Below are positions 7,115 through 15,575 of a stretch of DNA of 64,000 bases, one piece after another. The DNA is taken from contig NZ_HG726022.1 in the NCBI RefSeq assembly GCF_000499785.1, forward strand, positions 1-64,000, given 5' to 3'. Both the position numbers and the translations under genes were made by a program. Under the pieces are notes generated by a model. It saw only the letters and a list, made by a program, of their open reading frames with translations. It was not told the origin of the DNA and made no database searches. Positions within the stretch are counted from its first letter, which is position 1; each line of letters starts with the position of its first letter. The DNA comes from Bacteroides neonati. GTDB taxonomy: Bacteria; Bacteroidota; Bacteroidia; Bacteroidales; Bacteroidaceae.

Positions 7115-9746
7115 ATACACTGGTATTACAGCAGTACCAAGTGATTACGATAGCCAAGATGGAGACCTATCAGTATTAATTAATATGACTAATGAAGACG
7201 GAAATATACTTTCCGTCTCACCTCCTAAAACATTGTTTGTTTTGCAGCCAAATCAGAAAGTTATATTCGTACATAAAACGCCTAGCTTCTGTAATTACAT
7301 CACACATGACATTGCTCTGAATAAACTATGCTACTTCTCTAATTCTCCATTAACTACCACCGAGTTAATGACAATAGAAGGGACAGAGTTGTTTCACGTA
7401 AATGCCATAGGAAACACATTGCTTTTACTCACATCTAATGGTATGTATTATCTTTTATACAAAAGAAACTCATACGAAAATTTAGGTACTAAACCACCAT
7501 TTCTAAATCTGTCATTTGGATTACAGGGAGCTGTTATAGAATCTGATTATTACCACATTAATTCGGATAAATTAGAGCTAAACCCACCTATCAGCAACAC
7601 AATAACACTAAATGGAGAAGCTAAAAATCAAATTACAGAACAAGTAACAGCTGCAATTAACAAATACATCAAAGAGAAATCTATAGGACGCGGCGAATTC
7701 ATATTTCCATTCTTCGTTAGATATTCATATCGGGCATTTGATGGATCCTACATGCAATCCCCACCCGTATTGATGATTCCAAATAGTGGGAGATGCCCGG
7801 TAATAGATATTATGTCCTATACATACTCAGATAATGTTGCTAGAGGGTTTAATGCTAGAATAAGATCTTACATCGGAGGATTAACATATAGACTACTCAA
7901 TTCCGTCGAAGAATTAACACAGCTCAGGAAATGGGAAGATGTAATTCAAAACATTGACATATACATATCGGAGCCAATATATTCATACGATCAAAATGGA
8001 AGTTGCCAGGCCATCGTCAAAGGAAGGTACGATGATGAAATATCACAGTATCAATCATTAGGGTTTGGATATATGGATATTGGGAAAACGGCAATTAACC
8101 GAAGGTTTTTTTATAGTCGAGTAGATTGGAGTAATGACCTTATAAACCCACAGGTTATCGGGCCATACTTCGATGAGAAAGATATACACAGAAGAATCAA
8201 AGAAACTTCTAACTTTTATAAAGTAGCAACAATTAAAGTAAAGGAGTTGATCGAAGAAGGGAAAATAGTGGTTAACCCGAACAAGTTGGCAGCCTTACAA
8301 ACCCAAGAAAGACTTGTTGAAGAATATAACTCGCATGACACGGTTATACCTTCATATTCTTTTGTGTATAACTCAAGGTTAAATATAGCGAACCTACACA
8401 GAAAACTATTTGGATTCCCGTCAGAATCTCTTTTTATATATACTAATGGATTGATTGAAAATGGAGTAGCCACCCCTCGAAGTTTCACCTATCTTATTCA
8501 TATATTCTTATTAGAAAACGGTAAGGAGTTACTTGTTCACAACAACAGTAAGCTTCCCATATATGAGGCACCGGAATATTTGTTCTATCCGAATCCAAAC
8601 GCCACCAGAGCGATTATAGAGCGCACAAGCAGTACCGGAGAAAAATCATATGCTGAAGTAAAAATGGAGAAGCATCAATTCCTAAACGGAGCCTTCTATT
8701 TTAGCGAATACAACGAGATTGTGTTTAAAACGACATTTGATACTTCAATTCTGAATGGGACAGAACCGATTATATACCATCCAAATAAGATATACACATC
8801 GGAAGTCAACAATCCGTTTCAGTTTCCAGCTACCGGTATAAACTCCGTAGGATCTGGCACAATAATAGGAATCAGCTCGTCCACCAAAGCCCTTTCTCAG
8901 GGACAGTTTGGACAGTTTCCTTTGTATGCTTTTACCGATGAAGGAGTATGGGCACTAGAAGTATCGTCAGCCGGATCTTATTCAGCCAAGCAACCAGCAA
9001 CGCGGGATGTATGCAATAATCCAACATCTATTACCCAACTTGATGGAGCTGTTGTGTTTACAACAGACCAAGGAATAATGCTACTATCTGGCGCTGAGAG
9101 TAGATGTATCTCAGATATTTTAGATGGAGCTATTTTCAAACAAAGCCTTCTAGTTTCGTTTCCAATTCTCATAGAGAAAGCTGAATTGAATGATATTCCA
9201 TTTGAATATATTCCGTTTAAAGAATTCTTGATGGGATGTCAGATGGTATACGACTACCCTAACTCTAGGATAATACTGTTTAATCCAAAACAAGAGTACT
9301 CGTATGTATACAACCTTAAAAATAAAACATGGTCTATTATAGCATCGAACTTCTCTAATGCGATTAATGCCTATCCACTTTCGTATGCTATGACCACAAA
9401 AAATACACTGGTAGATATTACTAAGAGTAACGAATCGCTAAAAACAAAAGGCGTAATCATTACTAGGCCGCTTAAGCTCGACGCCCCGGACTTATTAAAA
9501 ACAGTTACACAATCCATCCATCGTGGTGTATTTGAAGAAGGGAAAATAAAGACAGTTTTATATGGTTCTAGGGACTGCATCAACTTTGTTCCTATCGCAT
9601 CAAGTAATAGCCATGCTATACGGTCGGTACATGGGAGCCCCTATAAATATTTCCGCTACGTCATTGTTGCCGATTTATCCCCTAGCGAAAGCATTTCTGG
9701 AACATCTATCATATTTGACACCAAGCAAACCAATAAACTTCGATAA
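7095..9746 (+). CDS. Large virion protein, tail or portal-associated (P22 gp10/T7 gp12-like, tentative)
   Basis: 883 residues, beta-rich, without a signal peptide. The C-terminal half has repeated strand-turn patterns such as LYAFTDEGVWALEV and GAVVFTTDQGIMLLSG. This style is typical of beta-propeller-like tail-tube, stabilisation or muzzle proteins that close the portal of short-tailed phages. The assignment rests on this style and on position, not on a diagnostic motif. It ends at a strong bidirectional terminator and faces three virion-type paralogues on the other strand. Confidence 0.55.
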   Translation: MQQKEIKYTGITAVPSDYDSQDGDLSVLINMTNEDGNILSVSPPKTLFVLQPNQKVIFVHKTPSFCNYITHDIALNKLCYFSNSPLTTTELMTIEGTELFHVNAIGNTLLLLTSNGMYYLLYKRNSYENLGTKPPFLNLSFGLQGAVIESDYYHINSDKLELNPPISNTITLNGEAKNQITEQVTAAINKYIKEKSIGRGEFIFPFFVRYSYRAFDGSYMQSPPVLMIPNSGRCPVIDIMSYTYSDNVARGFNARIRSYIGGLTYRLLNSVEELTQLRKWEDVIQNIDIYISEPIYSYDQNGSCQAIVKGRYDDEISQYQSLGFGYMDIGKTAINRRFFYSRVDWSNDLINPQVIGPYFDEKDIHRRIKETSNFYKVATIKVKELIEEGKIVVNPNKLAALQTQERLVEEYNSHDTVIPSYSFVYNSRLNIANLHRKLFGFPSESLFIYTNGLIENGVATPRSFTYLIHIFLLENGKELLVHNNSKLPIYEAPEYLFYPNPNATRAIIERTSSTGEKSYAEVKMEKHQFLNGAFYFSEYNEIVFKTTFDTSILNGTEPIIYHPNKIYTSEVNNPFQFPATGINSVGSGTIIGISSSTKALSQGQFGQFPLYAFTDEGVWALEVSSAGSYSAKQPATRDVCNNPTSITQLDGAVVFTTDQGIMLLSGAESRCISDILDGAIFKQSLLVSFPILIEKAELNDIPFEYIPFKEFLMGCQMVYDYPNSRIILFNPKQEYSYVYNLKNKTWSIIASNFSNAINAYPLSYAMTTKNTLVDITKSNESLKTKGVIITRPLKLDAPDLLKTVTQSIHRGVFEEGKIKTVLYGSRDCINFVPIASSNSHAIRSVHGSPYKYFRYVIVADLSPSESISGTSIIFDTKQTNKLR

Positions 9747-9750
9747 CAAA

Positions 9751-9788
9751 ACAAAGGCTGCTATCTGATGTGCGATAGCAGCCTTTGT
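9751..9788. terminator. Bidirectional terminator between convergent virion genes
   Basis: A perfect 15-bp inverted repeat (ACAAAGGCTGCTATC and complement) with an 8-base loop lies 4 bases after the stop of the 883-aa gene and 9 bases before the end of the minus-strand gene. The arms give weak T tracts in both directions. Confidence 0.85.
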
Positions 9789-9797
9789 TGTAAATAA

Positions 9798-10295
9798 TCA
9801 AAAAGGACTCAGCCTAATTCTAGTTGGACGTATTCTCATGTTCAAAAATCTCTTCACTTTAGCTAATTCCATTCGTGCCTCATTTGCGTAATATGCGACC
9901 TCATCTTTCTTTGTCATAGAAAACCAACCCTCTAAAGCTTTATTGACAACATAAGCATGCATAGCGTTTTTTATAGCTTCTACATTCAACTTGGTGAAAC
10001 TTTCCGGAACAGTTAGAACAACAACATATTCTTCAGGGGCAATGAAGCTATTATCAGACGCCATGTCATCATCGACTGCAACTTTGGTATATCCAGTTGT
10101 TTCATTGAGAAGATCGCACCATGCCTTATTTATATTCAATGTCGTTTTATCTACCTTCCCATCGTCAGCCACATCCATAACTATACTGCGATCCTTTTCA
10201 TCTTCACTCCTTACTGTTTCCCCTACCACATGCGCGACAAGCTCCATATCATATATAAGCTCACCTCTCAATAGTGTTACTTCAATCCTTCTCAT
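9798..10295 (-). CDS. Phage virion-type protein, paralogue 1 of 3
   Basis: 165 residues. All three tandem genes share a C-terminal block of the form (V/M)P-x-x-F...Y-x-V-N...W-F-x-x-T-(K/N)...Y; here VPESFTKLNVEAIKNAMHAY, then VVNKALEGWFSMTKKDE. N-termini share a short ELIYDM/ELIYEV strand. Tandem paralogues of this size beside a tail protein suggest stacked ring or connector proteins of a phage tail, but no family was identified. Confidence 0.6.
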   Translation of the reverse strand: MRRIEVTLLRGELIYDMELVAHVVGETVRSEDEKDRSIVMDVADDGKVDKTTLNINKAWCDLLNETTGYTKVAVDDDMASDNSFIAPEEYVVVLTVPESFTKLNVEAIKNAMHAYVVNKALEGWFSMTKKDEVAYYANEARMELAKVKRFLNMRIRPTRIRLSPF

Positions 10296-10801
10296 GCTTG
10301 ATCTGAAGGCGTTGTTCTAGTAGGCACGCTCCTCTTATTAACCGACTCGCGAATGGACTGGAGAGCTACAATAGCCAAGTCTGCATAGTTTTTTGCTTCA
10401 TCTGGCTTAGTGATCATAAACCAATCACAAATAGCCGTGTTCACCAGATACTTGTGACAAGCAGCAGATATACTATCAGATGCAGCTTGATTAAAGTTGC
10501 TTGGCATCTTTAATGCAAACTTAAAATCGCCAGTATCAGCCTCCTGAATATCAGTTGATTTTGCAGTTGTTTCTACAAGGTAGTTTGATAACTTCGTTTT
10601 TAACTCCCGATACGCATCACCAAGTGAACGAAGAATTTGATTTTTGTGCTCTTCGTCATCATTTACTTGCATGTTAGCGACCTGCTCGTGGTTCTCTCCA
10701 GTCTCTCTACTCCTACCCGTTAGATACGTTTTGTTCTGTACTTCATAAATCAACTCCGATTTAACAAGTGTAATAGCTAATTCTTTCTTTGCCATATTCA
10801 C
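10292..10801 (-). CDS. Phage virion-type protein, paralogue 2 of 3
   Basis: 169 residues with the shared block MPSNFNQAASDSISAACHKY, then LVNTAICDWFMITKPDEA. Its stop overlaps the start of paralogue 1 by four bases. The N-terminal AITLVKSELIYEV strand aligns with its neighbours. Same tentative ring or connector role. Confidence 0.6.
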   Translation of the reverse strand: MNMAKKELAITLVKSELIYEVQNKTYLTGRSRETGENHEQVANMQVNDDEEHKNQILRSLGDAYRELKTKLSNYLVETTAKSTDIQEADTGDFKFALKMPSNFNQAASDSISAACHKYLVNTAICDWFMITKPDEAKNYADLAIVALQSIRESVNKRSVPTRTTPSDQA

Positions 10802-10823
10802 AATCTGTTTTAAATAAATACTT

Positions 10824-11324
10824 TTAAATTGAAGGGACTACCCTCTGAGGTTTTTTCCGATAATACAACTTGCTTTTTACTTCATTTCCTGCTAGAAAAG
10901 CCATGCCATTATACTTATCTGACTCTTCTTTATTTGTGATAGCGAACCATTTACTCGCTATTGAGTTTACAGAATAAGATAATAGAGAGTCATTTATTGA
11001 TTCCGTCAGATTAGAATCAAAATTACTAGGCATATCCAAAGTAGCAGTCCAAACCTCAGTTATATCAACTAGTTGGCTGTTCGCTGGGGTACTTACGCTA
11101 ACAATGAACCTTTTAACCTCATCTGTAATTGCCCCAACAGCCTCGCGCCAAAAGCGCTCTAGCATAAATCGATCATCATCGGTTGTAAACACACGATCAT
11201 AAGCCTTTCCGGTATCTTCAATAGTCTTCGCACCAACATAACCTGTTAGCTTTGCCACCTCATCATAAATAGCCGCTTTCTTGATAGTTAAAATAATATT
11301 CATACGTATTGCTTTATTCGGCAA
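10824..11324 (-). CDS. Phage virion-type protein, paralogue 3 of 3
   Basis: 166 residues, the most divergent of the three, with MPSNFDSNLTESINDSLLSY, then SVNSIASKWFAITNKEES. It is the promoter-proximal member and lies 22 bases before paralogue 2. An upstream terminator-like hairpin (11384-11414) separates it from the preceding genes. Confidence 0.6.
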   Translation of the reverse strand: MPNKAIRMNIILTIKKAAIYDEVAKLTGYVGAKTIEDTGKAYDRVFTTDDDRFMLERFWREAVGAITDEVKRFIVSVSTPANSQLVDITEVWTATLDMPSNFDSNLTESINDSLLSYSVNSIASKWFAITNKEESDKYNGMAFLAGNEVKSKLYYRKKPQRVVPSI

Positions 11325-11383
11325 ATCAACGAATAATTACCCCATAAACATTCTACATATTAACGCATACAGTCTCAAATTAA

Positions 11384-11414
11384 TAAAGGCTACTGCACTA
11401 CACAGTAGCCTTTA
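11384..11414. terminator. Terminator hairpin
   Basis: TAAAGGCTACTG and its perfect complement flank a 7-base loop. It lies just after the stop of the orphan fragment at 11419 on the minus strand. The arm sequence resembles that of the terminator at 9751 (AAAGGCTRCT). Confidence 0.75.
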
Positions 11415-11418
11415 CTAT

Positions 11419-11577
11419 TCACAGAAAGTCATAGGTCAAAAATGACCATTGCTGATCATCAGGCGTTCCATAATTTTGTGGAGCGCCAAAATAGGTTATT
11501 TCAAATGATGGCAGTTGTAACGCTTGAAAACGCAGGGAATTACTATCTCTTATTGCTTTTGTTAGCTCAAGAGGCAA
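11419..11577 (-). pseudogene. Orphan 52-codon fragment, probable 3' end of a virion gene
   Basis: On the minus strand an open frame without ATG reads LELTKAIRDSNSLRFQ..., then FEITYFGAPQNYGTP, and ends in a stop directly before the terminator hairpin. The only possible start is TTG at 11577, right after an in-frame TAG. The text looks like the end of a longer structural protein whose 5' part is missing, or like a small gene with a TTG start. Confidence 0.4.
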
Positions 11578-11592
11578 CTACGCTCTAAGCTA

Positions 11593-12237
11593 TTATAATT
11601 TACATTTAGTTCGGATATTCCTTTTCTGAGTTATTTCATTGAATAAATCCAAAGCCATCCTTAGATCCTTTATAAATCGTCTGACTTTAGCCGGAGAGCG
11701 CTTCTTTGTGAATAAGCTATACTCAAAGAATTGCCCCATCATTTCTTCGTAGGAACACAGGTCCAACAGATAGAGAAAAGTCGCTTCTGCATAATATGTA
11801 TAATGAAAGTTACATTGAACTCGATACCTGGCAAGCTTATTTCCACACCCGTACTCAACTTGTTTGCAAAAAGCAATAACCACCTCCCTCTCTATGCCTA
11901 ACTTTTCTAAAGCATTAAGATTATGACATAGCTTCTCATAGTCATCCAAGGATTTATTCGTCTCTTCATCAGTTTTATGCAGCATATCTTCTGGCTTAAC
12001 ATCTAAAGCGAATAGAGAATCGAACAAGATAGCCGACTTCTCTGCCTCCTCATAAGAGTTGTTATCAAGTACGGCCAAACTACGATGCAACATCATCGTA
12101 GTAAAATGGCTATACGCTTGGGTCAAAAGACAAGACAAGATAACATTACTCCTGCGATTTATCAACTTACGAACATAAAAAGGGTTGGCTATCAACCCCT
12201 CTATATAACTCACTTTCAACTTGGATAATGCATTCAT
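11593..12237 (-). CDS. 214-aa phage protein, unknown function
   Basis: Mostly helical, with several Cys and Leu-rich helices and no signal peptide. The start abuts the stop of the KilA-N gene, so both are co-expressed. No domain is recognised. Confidence 0.55.
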   Translation of the reverse strand: MNALSKLKVSYIEGLIANPFYVRKLINRRSNVILSCLLTQAYSHFTTMMLHRSLAVLDNNSYEEAEKSAILFDSLFALDVKPEDMLHKTDEETNKSLDDYEKLCHNLNALEKLGIEREVVIAFCKQVEYGCGNKLARYRVQCNFHYTYYAEATFLYLLDLCSYEEMMGQFFEYSLFTKKRSPAKVRRFIKDLRMALDLFNEITQKRNIRTKCKL

Positions 12238-13080
12238 TTAAGCTACACTTTGATTAAATACTTGCGGGGAATTCCGCTTCTGGTACTGATTTCTTAGATA
12301 GTTAATAACGTTGTCAAAGTTAGTTATAAATCCTTCATTTATCAAATCAGCCACTTTCTTTTCGAGCTGATAAAGCTCACGCTGCTTATGTTCTTCACCA
12401 TGTTTGTTGCGTAAATCTTTCTCGTGATTGCCAAACACAACCCAATTCAACGCCTCGCCAACCCTACACATTGCCTTCGGCATGAAGTCTTTTGGAACAA
12501 TACGCATGATGGCAGAGCTCAACTCCTTGTAAGCATCTCCAGCATCGTTACGATAGCGTATCATTTCGTCAGAAACGAATTTCAAAACATGGTACTCAAA
12601 TCTAGGGCTTAAATACATGGCGAACTTAACAAACAAAATAGGATGCATCCATGTACCACCATTTTTCTTACCTCTACAAGCCATAGAAAGCGCATTTTTT
12701 AAATCCCCGAAATTCTGGACTTTCTTGATAAACTCTTCAGATGGTGGCTCTTTGTACCATTTGAATTTAGAGTATATAGCCCTTTCCTCACTATTAAGTA
12801 TTTCTCCTTCTTCGCGAATAGCTCTTTTTACATGTGCATATCCCCTAAATAACTTTGCCATTGCTTTTGCTTCCGAAGCAGATACCTTGAAGCCATCATT
12901 ACTAACAGGACTTCCCGGCCCTCTTTTGCCATTGTATATATAGAAACCTGGTTTCACAGTATTATCACCATATCCAAAAAGATACCCGGCTCCAGTTTCG
13001 TTAAGTATCATTGGCCATGTGCTTATCATACCGCTCGGACTCCCAGCTTCTTTTTTAACTGGTATTAAATCATATCCCAT
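12238..13080 (-). CDS. KilA-N domain DNA-binding protein
   Basis: 280 residues. Positions about 120-165 contain the KilA-N signature GGTWMHPILFVKFAMYLSPRFEYHV, following FGDLKNALSMACRGKKNG. KilA-N proteins of phages bind DNA and often act as antirepressors. The N-terminal ~120 residues carry an N-terminal half of the fold with a GYGDNTVKPGFYIYNGKRGP segment. The stretch 12718-13037 is duplicated in inverse orientation at the left end of the window, so this gene may be interrupted and swapped by inversion. Confidence 0.8.
   Translation of the reverse strand: MGYDLIPVKKEAGSPSGMISTWPMILNETGAGYLFGYGDNTVKPGFYIYNGKRGPGSPVSNDGFKVSASEAKAMAKLFRGYAHVKRAIREEGEILNSEERAIYSKFKWYKEPPSEEFIKKVQNFGDLKNALSMACRGKKNGGTWMHPILFVKFAMYLSPRFEYHVLKFVSDEMIRYRNDAGDAYKELSSAIMRIVPKDFMPKAMCRVGEALNWVVFGNHEKDLRNKHGEEHKQRELYQLEKKVADLINEGFITNFDNVINYLRNQYQKRNSPQVFNQSVA
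12718..13037. repeat. Inverted repeat, right copy (partner 1-320)
   Basis: Perfect reverse complement of bases 1-320, entirely inside the coding region of the KilA-N gene (about codons 15-121). The inner boundary falls between the codons for V and Q of KKVQNFGDL. Confidence 0.9.
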
Positions 13081-13102
13081 AATATTCCTTTCTGTTTTGT
13101 TT

Positions 13103-14341
13103 TTATGCCGTCAACTTGCGGCGGATAAGGTTAGTATAAATTTCTTCTATCATTTTGAATATCTCAAGCACCACCTGTGGCACTATCGCGTTACCGAATC
13201 CTTTGACTGACTCTTGTCGCCATTTTGAAAAGGTAATACCGTCCAATCCGCAGGAAATCCCATCATCTCCGCGACAAACAGGGGATTGAGTTGGGAAGTC
13301 TTGCCAGGTCGCTGCGTGCAATGCTCTCCGATTATTGACGGAATACTTCGTAGCATATCCATACGGGACTTCCCGTCTATTCGACTCATGGCAGTTGGGC
13401 TGTAACCAGGCTTGTAATCCGAAGCGGTTGGAGTAGGAAGCATACCGCAAACTGCCAAATCGTTTAGTTCCATCGTCCACCCCAAAGCCAACTTTCGCTT
13501 CGTTCGACCATCTTCTAGTCTCGATCCGCTCTTGAAACTTCTGGCAGTAGGTGTAGGAAGCAACTGAACCATTCTCGCTAGTCCTATACTCCCGTTTGTC
13601 CCATTCTGATTGATCTTTCTCGGAGTACCGTTGCCAGTCGTAATAAATTGGTCGTTCTTCCCAATTATCGCTCCGGTTGTTGCATCGCTTGCCATAGGTG
13701 TCGGTAATAGATGTACCGGATAAAACTCCGTCTTCCCATCCCGATTGCAGACCTTCAGCCCTTGCGTCTGTACGGTAGGCAATAAACCAGATTCTATCTC
13801 TGCGGTGGGGCGCTCCGACGGCACAAGCCGGAATAAGTATCGGTTGGACGGAATATCCCTCACACTCAAGATCCTTGCAGATGGTTTCGACGACGAACTC
13901 TTGTTCGAGTATTGTTTCTTTGTCATTCTCTTCGAACAAAGAGGCTTGGCATCCCACTTCAATCTCCTCGCCGGGCTGTACCATCGTGAGGATTCCACCA
14001 ACATTTTCACCAATAACCCAAGTGGGTCGGACTTCTCGTATAACTCTGAGAAAGTGCGGCCAGAGGTAGCGGTTATCATCCGCTCCCTTTCGTTGACCTG
14101 CGACGGAGAAAGGTTGGCATGGAAAGCCTCCTGTAAGGACATCGATTTTCCCTCTCCATTCTGTAAAGTCTGCTGTTGTGACATCTTTATAAGTTTTTGA
14201 TTTTGGAAACCAGTATTCCAAGATGGTATTACAAAATTCGTTTATCTCGCAATGAAAGGCATTATCCCAGCCCATCCACTTAGCTGCAAGATCAGGGCCG
14301 CCAAAGCCACTAAATAGTGAGGCGTGAACTATCTTTCTCAT
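13103..14341 (-). CDS. DNA (cytosine-5) methyltransferase, phage
   Basis: 412 residues with the C5-methylase motifs in order: FSGFGG (10-15, SAM binding), GGFPCQPFS with catalytic Cys75, GENVGG (111-116), RRDRIWFIA near 190, and the C-terminal motif X-like KGFGNAIVPQV. The middle variable region has repeated ITDTYG / ASYTYC / RYASYS elements. Such enzymes protect phage DNA from host restriction. A second open frame of 1 kb runs through it on the same strand (13183-14184). Confidence 0.92.
   Translation of the reverse strand: MRKIVHASLFSGFGGPDLAAKWMGWDNAFHCEINEFCNTILEYWFPKSKTYKDVTTADFTEWRGKIDVLTGGFPCQPFSVAGQRKGADDNRYLWPHFLRVIREVRPTWVIGENVGGILTMVQPGEEIEVGCQASLFEENDKETILEQEFVVETICKDLECEGYSVQPILIPACAVGAPHRRDRIWFIAYRTDARAEGLQSGWEDGVLSGTSITDTYGKRCNNRSDNWEERPIYYDWQRYSEKDQSEWDKREYRTSENGSVASYTYCQKFQERIETRRWSNEAKVGFGVDDGTKRFGSLRYASYSNRFGLQAWLQPNCHESNRREVPYGYATKYSVNNRRALHAATWQDFPTQSPVCRGDDGISCGLDGITFSKWRQESVKGFGNAIVPQVVLEIFKMIEEIYTNLIRRKLTA
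13183..14184 (-). CDS. Overlapping 333-codon frame inside the cytosine methylase gene
   Basis: Same strand, +1 frame relative to the methylase, ATG to stop without interruption for 1002 bases. The product has repeated LLPTPMASD / LLPTPTARS / MLPTPTASD units and a C-terminal segment QLNPLFVAEMMGFPADW. I recall phage proteins of this type (LPTPTASD plus LNP...MGFP...W) annotated in their own right, which would argue for dual coding. However, the repeats are tied to the other frame's DTYG/SYTYC repeats. No ribosome site is obvious. Confidence 0.45.
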   Translation of the reverse strand: MSQQQTLQNGEGKSMSLQEAFHANLSPSQVNERERMITATSGRTFSELYEKSDPLGLLVKMLVESSRWYSPARRLKWDAKPLCSKRMTKKQYSNKSSSSKPSARILSVRDIPSNRYLFRLVPSERPTAEIESGLLPTVQTQGLKVCNRDGKTEFYPVHLLPTPMASDATTGAIIGKNDQFITTGNGTPRKINQNGTNGSIGLARMVQLLPTPTARSFKSGSRLEDGRTKRKLALGWTMELNDLAVCGMLPTPTASDYKPGYSPTAMSRIDGKSRMDMLRSIPSIIGEHCTQRPGKTSQLNPLFVAEMMGFPADWTVLPFQNGDKSQSKDSVTR

Positions 14342-14377
14342 TTGATTTTCTTTGATTGATTACTGAATGCGAGGATT

Positions 14378-15129
14378 CTAAAATAATTTCCTCTGCACTC
14401 TCGACAACACATATTTTTGAGCGTCTCGGAAGAAGTCTTTCTTTATTTCAAATCCATACGCTCTCCTGTCACATTGAGCCGCAGCTAAAAGATGCTACCA
14501 CTACCTGCGCACGGGTCAATTACCACATCTCCTTTGTCTGTGAATATCTCAATAAGGTTTTCCAGAAGAGAAACGGGTTTCTGTGTGGGATGTATTTTCT
14601 TTGTATCAGAGTCCTTCTTCCAGTCGAAACAGTTAAATACCATACGACCGTTGTTATTAAACTTAGGAAGCTTCTCACGATAGAGAAGAACACCATATTC
14701 GCAGTTGCCAACAATACGCATATTAGCTTTTAATACCTGTGCAGAAAAGTTCTTGCGAAAAACTAAGTTTATGTAGTTGTTCAACCCGTACTCTTTTGCC
14801 TTTTGTATCAGCTCGAACTGCTGTTCAAATTCACAGAAAACAATCATACAGGGAGATTTTCCAGATTCCTTTGGCTCTTTAACGAGCATTTTGCTACAAA
14901 AATGTAGGAACTCTGTTATCCGAAAATCTTTATCAGTATCAAAAAACTCTTTTCCTGCCAGTTCGCTTTCCCCATTGGCGTTATCGCCATTCACATACCA
15001 CGATGGGTTAGAGCCATAGGCATTCTTTCCAATATTATAGGGAATATCAGCTATAATCAACTGAGCTTTTGGTATTCCGTATGTTTTGTAATTTTGGAAA
15101 TGGTCATTAAATAATTCTATATTTTTCAT
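14378..15129 (-). pseudogene. Adenine-specific DNA methyltransferase with a frameshift
   Basis: The first frame (to 14485) has an N-terminal IIADIPYNIG, the DPPY-type catalytic motif in the form DIPY, a KIHPTQKPVSLLE segment, and DPCAGSGS, the SAM motif, then stops at once. In another frame immediately after, the expected continuation reads LLAAAQCDRRAYGFEIKK and runs to a stop at 14378-14380. One missing base near 14488-14490 would explain it. It may be a real inactivation, a phase-variable state or a sequencing error. Confidence 0.8.
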
Positions 15130-15135
15130 CTTTGA

Positions 15136-15234
15136 TTACTTGCTGTAAATAATTTGGTTAATAACCGCATAGGATGCGTAGTAAAAGCATGCGATTAAAG
15201 CAATGATTACTATTAGAGAAATGGATTGTTTCAT
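15136..15234 (-). CDS. 32-aa single-span membrane peptide
   Basis: An ATG overlapping the upstream stop (ATGA) opens 32 codons, MKQSISLIVIIALIACFYYA and a short polar tail. It ends just before the adenine methylase start. Tight coupling and a clean hydrophobic span support a real gene; function is unknown. Confidence 0.55.
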   Translation of the reverse strand: MKQSISLIVIIALIACFYYASYAVINQIIYSK

Positions 15235-15575
15235 GGCTCCACCTCTTTAGGTTTCCATCCTGCCGGTACCTTAGCCCACTTCCTGAATGATGTATCGAAG
15301 TCGTCTAAATCGGAAAACATATCCATCTTTGACTTGTCAGTACAGACCATAGATGCAAATTCCTTGAAGTAAACATCTGCTGCTTTGGTTAAATCGCTAT
15401 GCCGCTTCTTTAGCATGCCTAACATCAAACCTTGACTTATCATCAGATCAGATGCTTCTTCTACAAGATTGTTGGCTTCGCAATGCAAGATGTGTGCGGC
15501 ACTTAGTAATTGGTTCATTCTGTCCATACTACCGTTGGTGGTAGCTTGATCTATGAGATTTTTCTTTGGTTTCAT
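15231..15575 (-). CDS. 114-aa phage protein, unknown function
   Basis: Helical protein with an AAHILHCEANNLVEEASDLM segment. Both ends overlap neighbours by four bases, so it is part of the leftward early operon. No domain is recognised. Confidence 0.6.
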   Translation of the reverse strand: MKPKKNLIDQATTNGSMDRMNQLLSAAHILHCEANNLVEEASDLMISQGLMLGMLKKRHSDLTKAADVYFKEFASMVCTDKSKMDMFSDLDDFDTSFRKWAKVPAGWKPKEVEP

